Below, in pieces: positions 26,197 through 36,057 of a stretch of DNA of 64,000 bases. The stretch is from assembly GCF_902506325.1 (NCBI RefSeq), contig NZ_LR732328.1:1051071-1115070 (forward strand). Reading direction: 5' to 3'. Made by a program: the position numbers and the translations under genes. Positions within the stretch are counted from its first letter, which is position 1, and every line of letters starts with the position of its first letter. This DNA is from Limnobacter sp. 130. GTDB lineage: Bacteria; Pseudomonadota; Gammaproteobacteria; Burkholderiales; Burkholderiaceae_B. Under the pieces are notes generated by a model that was not told the origin of the DNA, made no database searches, and worked only from the letters and a program-made list of their open reading frames with translations.

Positions 26197-27804
26197 ATGA
26201 ACACAGGTTATGAACGCAAAGTGGATGTAGTAGTGGTAGGTGCAGGTTTCGCGGGCTTGTATGCCCTGCACACACTGCGCAACAAAGGTTATTCCGTACA
26301 GGTATACGAGGCTGGAGCAGGTATCGGCGGCACTTGGTACTGGAACAGGTACCCGGGAGCGCGTTGTGACATCGAAAGTATCGAGTACTCTTACTCGTTC
26401 TCAGACGAACTTCAACAGGAATGGAATTGGTCGGCGCGCTACGCAACACAGCCTGAAATTCTTGCATACATGAATCATGTGGCCGACAAATTCGATCTGA
26501 GAAAAAATATCCAACTGGAAACTCGTGTTGTCAGCACTAAATTCGATGAATCCACTTCTCGCTGGGATATTACGACCAACACTGGCGATAAGGTGAACTG
26601 CCAGTTCGTCATCATGGCGACAGGGTCTCTGTCCACTCCCAAGAAGCTGGATATTGAGGGCCTTGACAACTTCAAAGGCGATCAACTGCACACCGCCTAC
26701 TGGCCAGAAAAGGGCTATGACTTTGCAGGTAAACGCGTTGGCATCATCGGTACTGGCTCTACGGCAATTCAAGCTATCCCAATTATCGCCAAACAGGCGA
26801 AACACCTGACCGTTTTTCAGCGTACCCCTAACTTCAGTATTCCTGCCTGGAACTATGAATTGAGTGACGAAGAGCGTCAGAAATTAAAAAAGGACTATAA
26901 ACAGTTGCGCCAGAACGAATGGAAATCTCAAATTGGCATTGTTCGCTTGCCCCCCCGAACAGAAAGTGCATTAGAGGTCAGCGAAGAAGAACGCCTGAAA
27001 GAATTTGAAGCTCGCTGGAATTTTGGTGGGATCAGCTTTTATTCGTCATTTCCTGACCTGCTGATGAACGAAGAGTCCAACAAACTGGTTGCGGAATTTG
27101 TTCGCAATAAGATCCGTCAGAAAATCAACGACCCAAAACTAGCTGAAATACTAATACCAAGGGGTTATCCGTTTGGTGCAAAGCGCCTTTGCGCAGATAC
27201 CAATTATTACGAAACCTACAACCTTCCACACGTGAAGCTGGTGGATGTCAACGCAACACCATTTGTAAAATTCACACCGCTTGGCTTGCAAACCACTAGT
27301 GAGTTTCACGAACTGGATGTGCTGATTACGGCGACTGGATTCGATGCCCTGACTGGCACGCTGAACAATATTGAGATCACAGGCCGTAATGGTGAAGTGT
27401 TGAAGAATAAGTGGAAAGACGGTCCTCGTACTTACCTAGGAATCATGATTGCTGGCTTTCCAAATATGTTCATGACCACCGGCCCGGGAAGTCCCTCGGT
27501 ACTTTTCAACATGGTACTCGGCAATGAATATCACGTGAACTGGATATCACGCGCAATTGACGATGTCCGTTCCAAAGGAAGCCTAACGATTGAAGCCAAG
27601 GTGGAGTCTGAAGACGAATGGAGCACACATGTGACCGAAGTCGGTAACCAGACTTTGTTCCCAAAGGCGAACTCTTGGTATGTCGGCGCCAATGTTCCTG
27701 GAAAACCTCGCGTCATTCTGCTTTATTTGGGCGGATTTCAAGGCTACTCCCAACGCTGTGAACAAGAAGCCGCAAATGGCTACACAGGTTGCATTCTCGC
27801 TTAA
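26197..27804 (+). CDS. Flavin-dependent Baeyer-Villiger monooxygenase
   Basis: Class B flavin monooxygenases of this kind insert oxygen next to a ketone, giving an ester or lactone, using NADPH and FAD. The 535 residues show the FAD Rossmann motif GAGFAGLY near residue 15, the BVMO fingerprint FKGDQLHTAYWP near 165, and the NADPH Rossmann motif GTGSTA near 190. The start at 26197 has an excellent GGAGGAG site; an upstream ATG gives 21 unlikely residues. It is followed by an esterase gene, which would cleave the ester made. It belongs to the cyclohexanone/steroid-type group; the substrate is unknown. Confidence 0.9.
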   Translation: MNTGYERKVDVVVVGAGFAGLYALHTLRNKGYSVQVYEAGAGIGGTWYWNRYPGARCDIESIEYSYSFSDELQQEWNWSARYATQPEILAYMNHVADKFDLRKNIQLETRVVSTKFDESTSRWDITTNTGDKVNCQFVIMATGSLSTPKKLDIEGLDNFKGDQLHTAYWPEKGYDFAGKRVGIIGTGSTAIQAIPIIAKQAKHLTVFQRTPNFSIPAWNYELSDEERQKLKKDYKQLRQNEWKSQIGIVRLPPRTESALEVSEEERLKEFEARWNFGGISFYSSFPDLLMNEESNKLVAEFVRNKIRQKINDPKLAEILIPRGYPFGAKRLCADTNYYETYNLPHVKLVDVNATPFVKFTPLGLQTTSEFHELDVLITATGFDALTGTLNNIEITGRNGEVLKNKWKDGPRTYLGIMIAGFPNMFMTTGPGSPSVLFNMVLGNEYHVNWISRAIDDVRSKGSLTIEAKVESEDEWSTHVTEVGNQTLFPKANSWYVGANVPGKPRVILLYLGGFQGYSQRCEQEAANGYTGCILA

Positions 27805-27832
27805 CAACTGACCACAAGAAAAGGAGATACCA

Positions 27833-28765
27833 ATGCCAGTCGATCCACAGGTCGAGCAACTGCTCGCGAACATGGTTGCTCAAGGTGTTAAAAGCTTTGA
27901 ACAGATGAGCGTCGACGAATGCCGTGCAGTTGCAGCCGTATTCATTGAAATGGAAGGTCCTGTCGAGGAAATACATCGGACTAAGGATTATTCAATCATC
28001 GTCAACAATGGTCAGATTCCAGTACGTGTCTACTACCCCACCGCGGCCAACAACCTTCCAGTCGTCGTTTATTACCATGGCGGCGGATTTGTCTTCGGTG
28101 ATCTCGATGTGGTCGACAAGGTCGCTCGATGTATTGCAAAAGACACAGGAGCAGCGGTGGTCTCGGTGGGATACAGGAAAGCGCCTGAACACAAGTTTCC
28201 AACTGCACACGAGGATGCCTATGCCGCTTTGCTCTGGGTATATGACAACGCTTTTGATTTGAATGTAGATCAATCCCGAATAGCTGTGATGGGCGACAGT
28301 GCGGGAGGCAACATCGCCACTGCAGTAGCACACATGGCTCGCGACCACCATGGACCTGCACTGAAACATCAAGCTCTGGTGTATCCACTCGTTGACCCGG
28401 CAGGCGATTACCCCTCAAAAACTAAATATAGCGAGGGATACCTGCTGACCAGTGCGGCATTGGGCTGGTTTGCTGGGCATTACCTGAACAACCCAGGTGA
28501 GGAAGTACAGCACCCCTACATGACTCCGCTGAAGGCCAACTTGAAAGACCTACCCTCGACCACCATCATCACTGCCGAATACGATCCACTGACTGACGAG
28601 GGAGAGGCCTATGCCTCTGCACTTCGCAAAGCTGGCGTGGGTGTGAACTATTACATGTTTCCCGGCATGGTTCATGGCTTTTTCTGGATGAAGGGCGTGA
28701 TCAATAAGAGTGGATCAGCTTTCAAACTGGTCAATGAAAAACTAAAGGCAGCACTGAACAACTAG
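27833..28765 (+). CDS. HSL-family alpha/beta-hydrolase (esterase)
   Basis: The 310-residue enzyme is a hormone-sensitive-lipase-type carboxylesterase. It has the oxyanion motif HGGGFVFGD near residue 80, the nucleophile GDSAGGN near 155, the acid in YDPLTDEG near 250 and the catalytic His in VHGFFW near 280. No signal peptide is seen, so it is cytoplasmic. It lies 28 bases after the monooxygenase with an AAGGAG site and most likely hydrolyses its ester product. Confidence 0.92.
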   Translation: MPVDPQVEQLLANMVAQGVKSFEQMSVDECRAVAAVFIEMEGPVEEIHRTKDYSIIVNNGQIPVRVYYPTAANNLPVVVYYHGGGFVFGDLDVVDKVARCIAKDTGAAVVSVGYRKAPEHKFPTAHEDAYAALLWVYDNAFDLNVDQSRIAVMGDSAGGNIATAVAHMARDHHGPALKHQALVYPLVDPAGDYPSKTKYSEGYLLTSAALGWFAGHYLNNPGEEVQHPYMTPLKANLKDLPSTTIITAEYDPLTDEGEAYASALRKAGVGVNYYMFPGMVHGFFWMKGVINKSGSAFKLVNEKLKAALNN

Positions 28766-28791
28766 ACCAATATCACCAAGGAGGAGATGAA

Positions 28792-30093
28792 ATGAAGCAA
28801 AGAAAAATCGCGATTGCCATCACATTAATGGGAACAACTTTTGTAAGTCATGCAGCAACCGAGGCTGATGTAGATCAGGCGTTCAATCCCTACAAGAATG
28901 GGGCCCCAAGCATACAAATGCTTACACCCGGTACAGTCATCAACAAAGCAAACCTAGCCCAGTTTGAAAAGTATATCGACAAGGGTAATGCATTCGCTAT
29001 CAAAAATGGCTGGTACGAAATTAAAGTTGGAAAACACAGCAACTTTCTACCACACGCAAGCTATATTGCAGAAACAAAGAAAAATCTGAACAAAACAAAG
29101 CTAGGAGCGAAACTGGGCGACATTGAAGGCTATGCAGGTGGCCTGCCCTTTCCGGAAGAACCAAAGTCGAACGATCCACGTGCTGGCGAGAAACTGGCTT
29201 GGAACTTTAAATATAACTTTGGCGCAGGTGACGGCAGCAAATACGATCCATTCTTCTACCAGTTCCGAAACATGAATGATGGCAAACTGGAACGTGTAAT
29301 CAAATTTAGCTACAACGTGCAGAAACACAAGTTCCGAGTTCGCCAGGAACCAATTGGCGAGATGCTGCCCAACCCGTCAGAACTCTTTCGAAGCTTCTAT
29401 ATCAAGGTATCAGAACCTCAAGACGTCAAGGACACACAGCTGCTGATTCAACGCTACCTCGATGACAAAAAACTGGATGATGCCTACCTATACTTAGGTT
29501 TTCAGCGTCGAGTTCGCCGACTGGCCACAGGGCAAACAACCGATCCCTTCCTAGGTACAGACCTGATGATCGAAGATTTCGAGGGCTACAATGCACGGGT
29601 TTCAGACACCCACTGGAAGTATAAGGAGACAACCACGATCCTGCTGCCTATGTACAACCACAATGAGTTACCTCTGGCTGAAGAAGGCAAGGAGTCGGAC
29701 GGATACAAATACGTAGCCTCCACTGGGCAGGGTAACTGTTTTGTGGATGTCACATGGCAACCCCGGAAGGTTTACGTAGTTGAGGGTTCGCCCGTGAAAG
29801 ACAATCATCCGGTAAGTAAGCGAGTGTTTTATATCGACGCACAAACATTCACAATTCCACAGACCAACATTTACGACCGTAAGGGTGAATTGTGGAAAAT
29901 ATGGACAATCGGCTTGAGCCACCCCGATCAACACCTCCCTGTCAATAAGGGTACCGGTGTTCCCCTATTTGATTCGTTCAGCATGGTCGACGTGCAAAGT
30001 AAGCACTGCACCGTGGGTTTGATCCGAGGGGAAGTGAAACAACCCGACCCAAGACTATTTACAGTGCAGCAAATGCGAGGGGGTACAAACTAA
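28792..30093 (+). CDS. DUF1329 outer-membrane-associated protein (copy 1)
   Basis: The 433-residue protein has a Sec signal peptide (residues 1-22, ending SHA-A) and matches DUF1329 (LolA/LppX-like fold), with GEKLAWNFKYNFGAGDG and RRVRRLATGQTTDPFLGTDLMIEDFEGYN as the conserved blocks. DUF1329 proteins are found with DUF1302 porin-like proteins and MMPL transporters in operons for hydrophobic compounds and are thought to handle lipophilic ligands in the periplasm. It closes the monooxygenase-esterase operon. A second copy lies convergent, 200 bases on. Confidence 0.88.
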   Translation: MKQRKIAIAITLMGTTFVSHAATEADVDQAFNPYKNGAPSIQMLTPGTVINKANLAQFEKYIDKGNAFAIKNGWYEIKVGKHSNFLPHASYIAETKKNLNKTKLGAKLGDIEGYAGGLPFPEEPKSNDPRAGEKLAWNFKYNFGAGDGSKYDPFFYQFRNMNDGKLERVIKFSYNVQKHKFRVRQEPIGEMLPNPSELFRSFYIKVSEPQDVKDTQLLIQRYLDDKKLDDAYLYLGFQRRVRRLATGQTTDPFLGTDLMIEDFEGYNARVSDTHWKYKETTTILLPMYNHNELPLAEEGKESDGYKYVASTGQGNCFVDVTWQPRKVYVVEGSPVKDNHPVSKRVFYIDAQTFTIPQTNIYDRKGELWKIWTIGLSHPDQHLPVNKGTGVPLFDSFSMVDVQSKHCTVGLIRGEVKQPDPRLFTVQQMRGGTN

Positions 30094-30129
30094 GGTTAAG
30101 AGTTACACCAAAGTTTGTATCCGCTTTTA

Positions 30130-30161
30130 CCCTGACCATTCAAATAGGTCAGGGTTTTTTT
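30130..30161 (+). terminator. Rho-independent terminator of the monooxygenase operon
   Basis: An 8-bp perfect stem CCCTGACC/GGTCAGGG with a 9-base loop is followed by seven T, 37 bases after the DUF1329 stop. Confidence 0.92.
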
Positions 30162-30201
30162 ATATCCGTTGCTTATCACAGCTTCAATTATATCAAGGCT
30201 T

Positions 30202-30228
30202 AAAAAAACCCCTGCTGAAGCAGGGGTT
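30202..30228 (-). terminator. Rho-independent terminator of the long minus-strand operon
   Basis: Read on the minus strand, a 7-bp perfect stem CCCCTGC/GCAGGGG with a 4-base loop (extended by AA/TT) runs into T. It lies 66 bases beyond the stop of the second DUF1329 gene. Confidence 0.9.
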
Positions 30229-30293
30229 GTAAACCTCCGGGTGGAGGTGTCTATCCGGGAGACGTTACCGGAATCTGGATAGCACTGGGGTGA

Positions 30294-31598
30294 TTAATTG
30301 CCTCCACGCATGTACTGAACACGCATCATTTCTGGAGGAGTCAGTTTGGGATCTACCAAGCCCTTGAACTGACCTGTGGTGCAGTGTTTACTTTGCACAT
30401 CCACCATGCTGAAACTATCGTCAATGGCAATACCTGTACCCTTGTTGATGGGATGATGATGATCAGGATGGCTCTTGCCAATTGTCCAGCTTTTCCATAA
30501 CTCATTCTTGCGGTCGTACACCAGAGTTCTCGACACGGCAAAGGTTTGAGCATCCACATGCATGACACGTTTGCCAATCGGGTGAGACGAGCTTACAGGC
30601 TTGGCCTCGAGAACATGTACCTTACGTAGCTGCCAGGTAATGTCGGGAAAACACTGGCCCTGACCGCCAAAATTAATGAACTTGAACCCGTCAGATTCCT
30701 TGAATTCATCTGTGAGCTTCATTTCATTGTGATTGTAGAAAGGCATCAAGATATTTTTAGTACCTTTGAAGGTCCAGGTCATATCTGAAACACGACCGTT
30801 GTACCCCTCGAAATCTTCGATCATCAGGTCAGAGCCCAGGAACGAATCTGTGGTTTGGCCAGTGGCCAAGCGGCGTACACGACGCTGAAAACCGAGGTAC
30901 AGGTTAGCCTCGTCCAGCTTCTGATCATCGTCATAACGTTGAATCAGCAACTGAGTGTCTTTTAAGTCTTGCGGTTCGAGCACTTTCACATAAATGGCCC
31001 GAAACAAATTGGACGGGTTAGGAGAAATTTCAGGTGTCGGTGCATGCTGCACACGATGCTTCAAATTCAAAAAATGGAAGTTGTACTTGATCGTACGCTC
31101 CAACTGGCCGGTTTCCAGGTTTCTGAATTTCCAATAGAAGGGATAAATAGCCGCGCCATCACCCCAGTTAATACCATATTTGTAATTCCACGCCAGTTTT
31201 TCGCCTGCACGTGGATCCTTTAGGTCCGGTTCCTCCAAAAAAGGACGGCCGCCAGCAAACCCGGTCAGGTCGCCATTATTGGCACCCAACTTCGTTTTAC
31301 CCAAATTCTTGCGGCTCGCTTCAACATAATACTTATCCACATCAAAACTGGTGGTTCCACCAACCTTAATGTCGTACCAACCATTCTTGAGCACCATATA
31401 CATACCGGGATCAAGCACATCTTTGAATTGTTCGACGTTTGCCTTGGAGACCACGCTCCCAGGATTAAGCCCGTTGAATTTCGGAACACCGTCTTTGTAC
31501 GGAAAAAACGAACGTTGCAAATCGGCTTCTGTTGCAGCATATGCCGTACCTGTCATTCCTAAAATCGAGAGCGCCAATGCGAGGTAGCGTGGTTTCAC
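30294..31598 (-). CDS. DUF1329 outer-membrane-associated protein (copy 2)
   Basis: The 434-residue protein has a signal peptide (residues 1-21, ending AYA-A) and the same conserved blocks as the copy at 28792: GEKLAWNYKYGINWGDG and RRVRRLATGQTTDSFLGSDLMIEDFEGYN. The two proteins are clearly paralogous along their whole length. It lies 41 bases downstream of the DUF1302 gene with an AAAGGAG site, the usual pairing for these families. The role in ligand handling is inferred from context. Confidence 0.88.
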   Translation of the reverse strand: MKPRYLALALSILGMTGTAYAATEADLQRSFFPYKDGVPKFNGLNPGSVVSKANVEQFKDVLDPGMYMVLKNGWYDIKVGGTTSFDVDKYYVEASRKNLGKTKLGANNGDLTGFAGGRPFLEEPDLKDPRAGEKLAWNYKYGINWGDGAAIYPFYWKFRNLETGQLERTIKYNFHFLNLKHRVQHAPTPEISPNPSNLFRAIYVKVLEPQDLKDTQLLIQRYDDDQKLDEANLYLGFQRRVRRLATGQTTDSFLGSDLMIEDFEGYNGRVSDMTWTFKGTKNILMPFYNHNEMKLTDEFKESDGFKFINFGGQGQCFPDITWQLRKVHVLEAKPVSSSHPIGKRVMHVDAQTFAVSRTLVYDRKNELWKSWTIGKSHPDHHHPINKGTGIAIDDSFSMVDVQSKHCTTGQFKGLVDPKLTPPEMMRVQYMRGGN

Positions 31599-31639
31599 TT
31601 TCTTCTCCTTTGAAGGTTGTGTCTTATGTTTTTGTATGA

Positions 31640-33604
31640 TTAAAAGTTGTAACGCATCTGAACAAACAGATCGTCTTCTTTAAATGCAGCCCCAATTGGT
31701 CCAGCGCGGAATCGACCCAAGGGTTCGAATCCACCCAAACCAAATGAGCCTGGTGCTGCACCTTGCCCATCACCTGCGTATTGGGTAAATGGCGCATACG
31801 GGTTACAAGAACGACAGTCGTCGAATTGGTACTTGGAATTGTCTGCCACCTTAAAATTTGCACCGAATACTAACTTCAAGTTGTCAGTCACCAGCCATTC
31901 CACCGAAGGCGCAATCGCAGTGGCTTTGGCTCGTACGTCGTGCGCCATTATCAGTGTAGGGCTGACTCGATCATTGGCTAGGAAAGCTTTGATCAGAAGC
32001 GTACCAATTGCATTGGTTTCCCAATCAGGCATACCGGCAAGACCAAGCGGCTTTTGCTCTACTTCATGGTCGAGAATGTGCTGCAAGAATAACTGACCGG
32101 AAATCAGAGTAGTACGACGTGGGTTGATCCAGTCGATGAATGTTGGACGATCCACGCCCACCACGGCTCGGAATACATTGTTCTCCGAATACAACTGGGG
32201 ACGCAGCGTATTGGCAAATTCTTCGCCTTCTGTCATTGCGGCTTCAACGCGAACAGCAGCTCCGGCTGACTCCAGCTGGAAGTCGAGTGAGCCACCAATC
32301 AGGTTAACCCGTGGGTATACGAAATCAAACGCGATTAGGTGAGTATTCGAAGTGGTTTGAGGTGTGCCTGTGAAAGGGTTCACAGCGCCAGTTTGAATAC
32401 CCCGAAGCGACGGCAACTGAGAACGGTAGGTTAATGCATTCACCGAGAAGCTCAAACCTTCCTGGGTAATGCCCTCATATTTCAAACCAAGCTGTGTGTT
32501 GTCCAGTTTCCAGTCTGGTAACTCAACATTTCGAATACCAATCTGATTGGGACCAAAGTTGGTTGCGAAGTGTTGACCAGTACCATTGGATGCGAAGTTA
32601 GCCACCGTACCACCGTTGTCCCACAAATTTTTCAAACCACGGAACAAACAACCAGCATCCAGAATTACGTTGGGTTGACCACACTGACCAAGGTTATTGG
32701 GGCGAAACTGATCGAAGTTCCACACCACTTGTAGGTTACGGTCTTGCATGGTCTCCGAAGGACCCAGGCGCCACTCAGCCTGAGCAATCCACATTGGAAT
32801 ACGAATATCTTCCAGCTCGTCGTAGATATTGTTGCGTGAAAAATCAACCGGGTTGATTACATCCAGTACACGGAATAAATCTGTTCGACCCCACACTACT
32901 TGCTGTTTACCGACTTTAACAAACAGATCAGTGCCATCCTTCAGTGCAAAGGTATTGGTGGCATACGCCTCTCGAATAAAATCAAGGCGACTGTTAAATT
33001 CAGGTGCAGCCAGTTCGTTGAAGGTCAAATCACCGTAACCGCCAAAGTCGACGCAACCACGGGGATCAACATCGCAAGGACGAACAGGCACACCGAATGC
33101 CGCACCGCCATTGGTACCGTGCCAGCGGTCGCCACTGACACGCAGGCCTTCGTTTGGATTATTGGGGTAATTGTCAACAAACTGGTTGTTTGGTAAACCA
33201 AAAGCGCCGTTCACAGCAGTGAAACCGAGGCCTCCTCCTTGGGGAACTGATCCGCCAATCGCAGTACTCTCCAACATGATTGGACCACCCGCAGTTTTAC
33301 CAAACTGATCTGGATTAAGGTGGTAAACACCGTCATATGTACCGCGAAAAATGCCATTGAAACGCCAGCCGTTCTTTCCAGTGCGTTCCCCCTCAGCGAT
33401 CAGCGTGTTACGAAATTTCGCAATACCAACAGTTTGATCGGTGTTGTCTTTTCCTCGAAATGCGGTGTGGTTTTCATAGAATAAATCGACTTCGTAATCC
33501 TCGCCTTCAAACGTTGCGGCCTCTGCAATGCCTGGTAGTGCACCAAGCAAGGCAGCTGCCAACACCGCTGAATGCAGCACGGGTTTATGTCTCATCTTTT
33601 TCAT
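31640..33604 (-). CDS. DUF1302 outer-membrane beta-barrel-like protein
   Basis: The 654-residue protein has a signal peptide (residues 1-29, ending AEA-A), alternating beta strands through the sequence, and ends in a C-terminal aromatic residue (VQMRYNF), the usual outer-membrane beta-barrel sorting signal. Blocks such as KVGKQQVVWGRTDLFRVLDVINP are conserved in DUF1302. The family is encoded beside DUF1329 and MMPL genes in catabolic clusters and probably forms a channel for hydrophobic compounds. Confidence 0.88.
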   Translation of the reverse strand: MKKMRHKPVLHSAVLAAALLGALPGIAEAATFEGEDYEVDLFYENHTAFRGKDNTDQTVGIAKFRNTLIAEGERTGKNGWRFNGIFRGTYDGVYHLNPDQFGKTAGGPIMLESTAIGGSVPQGGGLGFTAVNGAFGLPNNQFVDNYPNNPNEGLRVSGDRWHGTNGGAAFGVPVRPCDVDPRGCVDFGGYGDLTFNELAAPEFNSRLDFIREAYATNTFALKDGTDLFVKVGKQQVVWGRTDLFRVLDVINPVDFSRNNIYDELEDIRIPMWIAQAEWRLGPSETMQDRNLQVVWNFDQFRPNNLGQCGQPNVILDAGCLFRGLKNLWDNGGTVANFASNGTGQHFATNFGPNQIGIRNVELPDWKLDNTQLGLKYEGITQEGLSFSVNALTYRSQLPSLRGIQTGAVNPFTGTPQTTSNTHLIAFDFVYPRVNLIGGSLDFQLESAGAAVRVEAAMTEGEEFANTLRPQLYSENNVFRAVVGVDRPTFIDWINPRRTTLISGQLFLQHILDHEVEQKPLGLAGMPDWETNAIGTLLIKAFLANDRVSPTLIMAHDVRAKATAIAPSVEWLVTDNLKLVFGANFKVADNSKYQFDDCRSCNPYAPFTQYAGDGQGAAPGSFGLGGFEPLGRFRAGPIGAAFKEDDLFVQMRYNF

Positions 33605-33648
33605 GTTGCCCCTTCTCCTTTGTTGCTGTTGTACTGCTTGATAATTTT

Positions 33649-36057
33649 TCAGGCGGCTTTCGCCAGTTTCAAATCAGGGGCTTGTGCTTTATCTCCCAGC
33701 ACTTCACCCATTACAAACTTCGGTTTGAACACCACACACCACGCCGGCACAATCAACATGGCGGCAATGGCATTCACAATCAGCATGAAACTTAGCAACA
33801 CGGCTGCATCCGACTGGAATCGGAGATCGGACATGAAAATCCACAACACCACACCGGCAATCAAAGTGGCGGCCGTGAAACTGACGGCATATCCAGTGGA
33901 GGCCACCGCATTGATCACGGCTTGCTTGATGTTCTTGACGGTGTGCATTTCTTCACGAATGCGGTCCATGAAATACACGGCGTAGTCGATGCCCACGCCG
34001 ACACCCACTGCGATGACAGGCACGGTGTTCACGCTGATACCGATACCGAATGCACCCATGTAGGCATACGTCATCAAGGTGGCGAACAACATGGGCATGA
34101 TCATCAACCAACCCGCATGCACCGAGCGGTAATACAGCATCACCAAAGTGAAGGCCATCAACATGACTGCAGGAATAATGATCATGTGATCGGTGTGCAA
34201 AGCCTGATTGGCCGCAGCTGTTACACCGATGATGCCGCCACCCAATTCAATGGTCAGGCCGGGTACTTCAGCTTCGGCAATGCGCTTACCTTCTTCAGCC
34301 AAAGCCACCACTCGGTTAATGGTGCTGGCCTTGTGGTCTTTGTAATAAAAGACCATGTTGGCTTCGTTTTCATCGGGTGTTACAAACTCTTTCAGCGCAC
34401 CAGGAATCGGGCTGGACACCTGGTAGGCGAACATCAAGCCACCCACCTCCGATTCGTTGTCGGGCAACTGTGCCCAACGGGGATCGTCGTTGTGCAGCAA
34501 TCTGTTTACCACACGCACTACACCGGGAATCGCCTTGGTGCCACCCAGCTCAGGGTCACTCAACATATGTGCCTGAAACTTTTCAATGGCGGCCATCACC
34601 TCAGGGCGCTTGATACCGCCCTTCTCTGCCGTACGCGCCAGCACATGCAATTCCTCAGAACCTGGGAACAGATCATTGATTGCTTTGGTGCCCAGGTTGT
34701 AATCATGGTCGCGGTTCAGAATTGGCGAACCGGGTTCCGATTCACCCATCTGCACATCTTTCACGTAATAAAACCCCACAGCTGACAGAGCCACCGTGGC
34801 AACCAATACCGTGAGTGCGCCATTAAAACGCGCGACGGTTTTGCTGGTGATGCCGCCCAGTGCGTCGCGAATCCCCTGATTTTCGTTCTTGGTATTCTTG
34901 GGCTGTGGCAACACAGTCAGTGCCAGCGGCACCATGAAGTGCACAGTGAAGATTACCGAGAAACCCCAAAAACCGGCTGCAATACCCAACTTGTAATTGA
35001 ATGGAGCAGCGCCCAACACCAATACAGCAATACCCAATGCGTCCACAATAATGGCCAGCGAACCGGGGCGGAACAAGGCCTCCAACGCATTGCGCGCAGC
35101 CTTCTTGCCATTCTTTACAATCGCCAGTTCTTCGTAATAACGCACCACCAGCTGCACACCGTGCGAGGTGGCACGCGCCGCAATCAGAAAAGGAATCGGC
35201 AATGACAGAGGCTCAAGGTTGATGCCCACCATGGCCATGAAACCCAAGCCCCAAATGGATGACAAGGCAATGCCCAACAGCGGCAAAGCAACACCATAGA
35301 AACGGCGGAAGTACACGATCAACAACAAGGTGAGCAAAGCTAGCGTGTAAGCCATAATGGCCACAAGTTGATCAAGGTAGGTGTACACCCAGCCTGTCAA
35401 CACCGGGTTGCCAGTGGTGTAAATGTTGTGTTTTTCATCAGTCAATTCAGCGCGCAATTGAATCAGCGCACCGAATGTTTTTTCGTAATCAATGTCGCCT
35501 TCGTTCAACTGCGCCTTGATCAAGGCGGCTTTCATGTCTGGCGACACGAGCAAACCGTAAATCGTAGGGTTTGCAGTCACATCCTTTTGCAACTGCTTTA
35601 ACTGTGCTTCACTCAGCTCGCCGTTATTACTGTCGTAGAAGGTGTCTGACAGGAAGGCACCCGTTTCATCCAGGTAAATTTTTCGAGAAGAACGATGGGT
35701 CAGGCTGCTCACCAGGTTGTGATTCACACTGGGCAGGTTGTCCACACCTTGCGTGGCTTTTTCAATCAACTTCAATGTGTCGTTGTTGAAAATCGTGCCC
35801 TCTTTCACCTCCACGGCCATCACCACCATATTGGCCCCACCAAAATTTTCTTTCAGCTGGTTGTAGGTTTTGATGTAAGGGTGGTTTTGTGGCAGCAGGT
35901 CCGAGAAATCGGAATACACCTTGAGCTGTGGAATGGCGGCAGCAAATCCCACGGTGACCAGCATGATCATACTGAGCACAATTTTCGGATTCGCGAACAA
36001 CCACTCTTCAGCGCGAATAATTTGAGCGATCATACGATCGGCGAATGACTTGATCAT
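33649..36057 (-). CDS. MMPL/RND-family transporter
   Basis: The 802-residue protein has the RND layout: a membrane segment near residues 25-45, a periplasmic loop of ~170 residues, five to six membrane segments (YTLALLTLLLIVYFRR onward), a second loop and a final membrane block with GVGVGIDYAVYFMDRIREE, the motif of the hydrophobe/amphiphile exporter-3/MMPL group. It likely moves a hydrophobic substrate across the inner membrane with proton-motive force. It overlaps the YCF48-like gene by 4 bases and precedes DUF1302, a set seen together in catabolic clusters. Confidence 0.9.
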   Translation of the reverse strand: MIKSFADRMIAQIIRAEEWLFANPKIVLSMIMLVTVGFAAAIPQLKVYSDFSDLLPQNHPYIKTYNQLKENFGGANMVVMAVEVKEGTIFNNDTLKLIEKATQGVDNLPSVNHNLVSSLTHRSSRKIYLDETGAFLSDTFYDSNNGELSEAQLKQLQKDVTANPTIYGLLVSPDMKAALIKAQLNEGDIDYEKTFGALIQLRAELTDEKHNIYTTGNPVLTGWVYTYLDQLVAIMAYTLALLTLLLIVYFRRFYGVALPLLGIALSSIWGLGFMAMVGINLEPLSLPIPFLIAARATSHGVQLVVRYYEELAIVKNGKKAARNALEALFRPGSLAIIVDALGIAVLVLGAAPFNYKLGIAAGFWGFSVIFTVHFMVPLALTVLPQPKNTKNENQGIRDALGGITSKTVARFNGALTVLVATVALSAVGFYYVKDVQMGESEPGSPILNRDHDYNLGTKAINDLFPGSEELHVLARTAEKGGIKRPEVMAAIEKFQAHMLSDPELGGTKAIPGVVRVVNRLLHNDDPRWAQLPDNESEVGGLMFAYQVSSPIPGALKEFVTPDENEANMVFYYKDHKASTINRVVALAEEGKRIAEAEVPGLTIELGGGIIGVTAAANQALHTDHMIIIPAVMLMAFTLVMLYYRSVHAGWLMIMPMLFATLMTYAYMGAFGIGISVNTVPVIAVGVGVGIDYAVYFMDRIREEMHTVKNIKQAVINAVASTGYAVSFTAATLIAGVVLWIFMSDLRFQSDAAVLLSFMLIVNAIAAMLIVPAWCVVFKPKFVMGEVLGDKAQAPDLKLAKAA

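Noticed and set aside
33922-34785. Plus-strand 287-codon frame opposite the MMPL gene
   Set aside because: It is a His-rich antisense shadow of a well-supported transporter gene.
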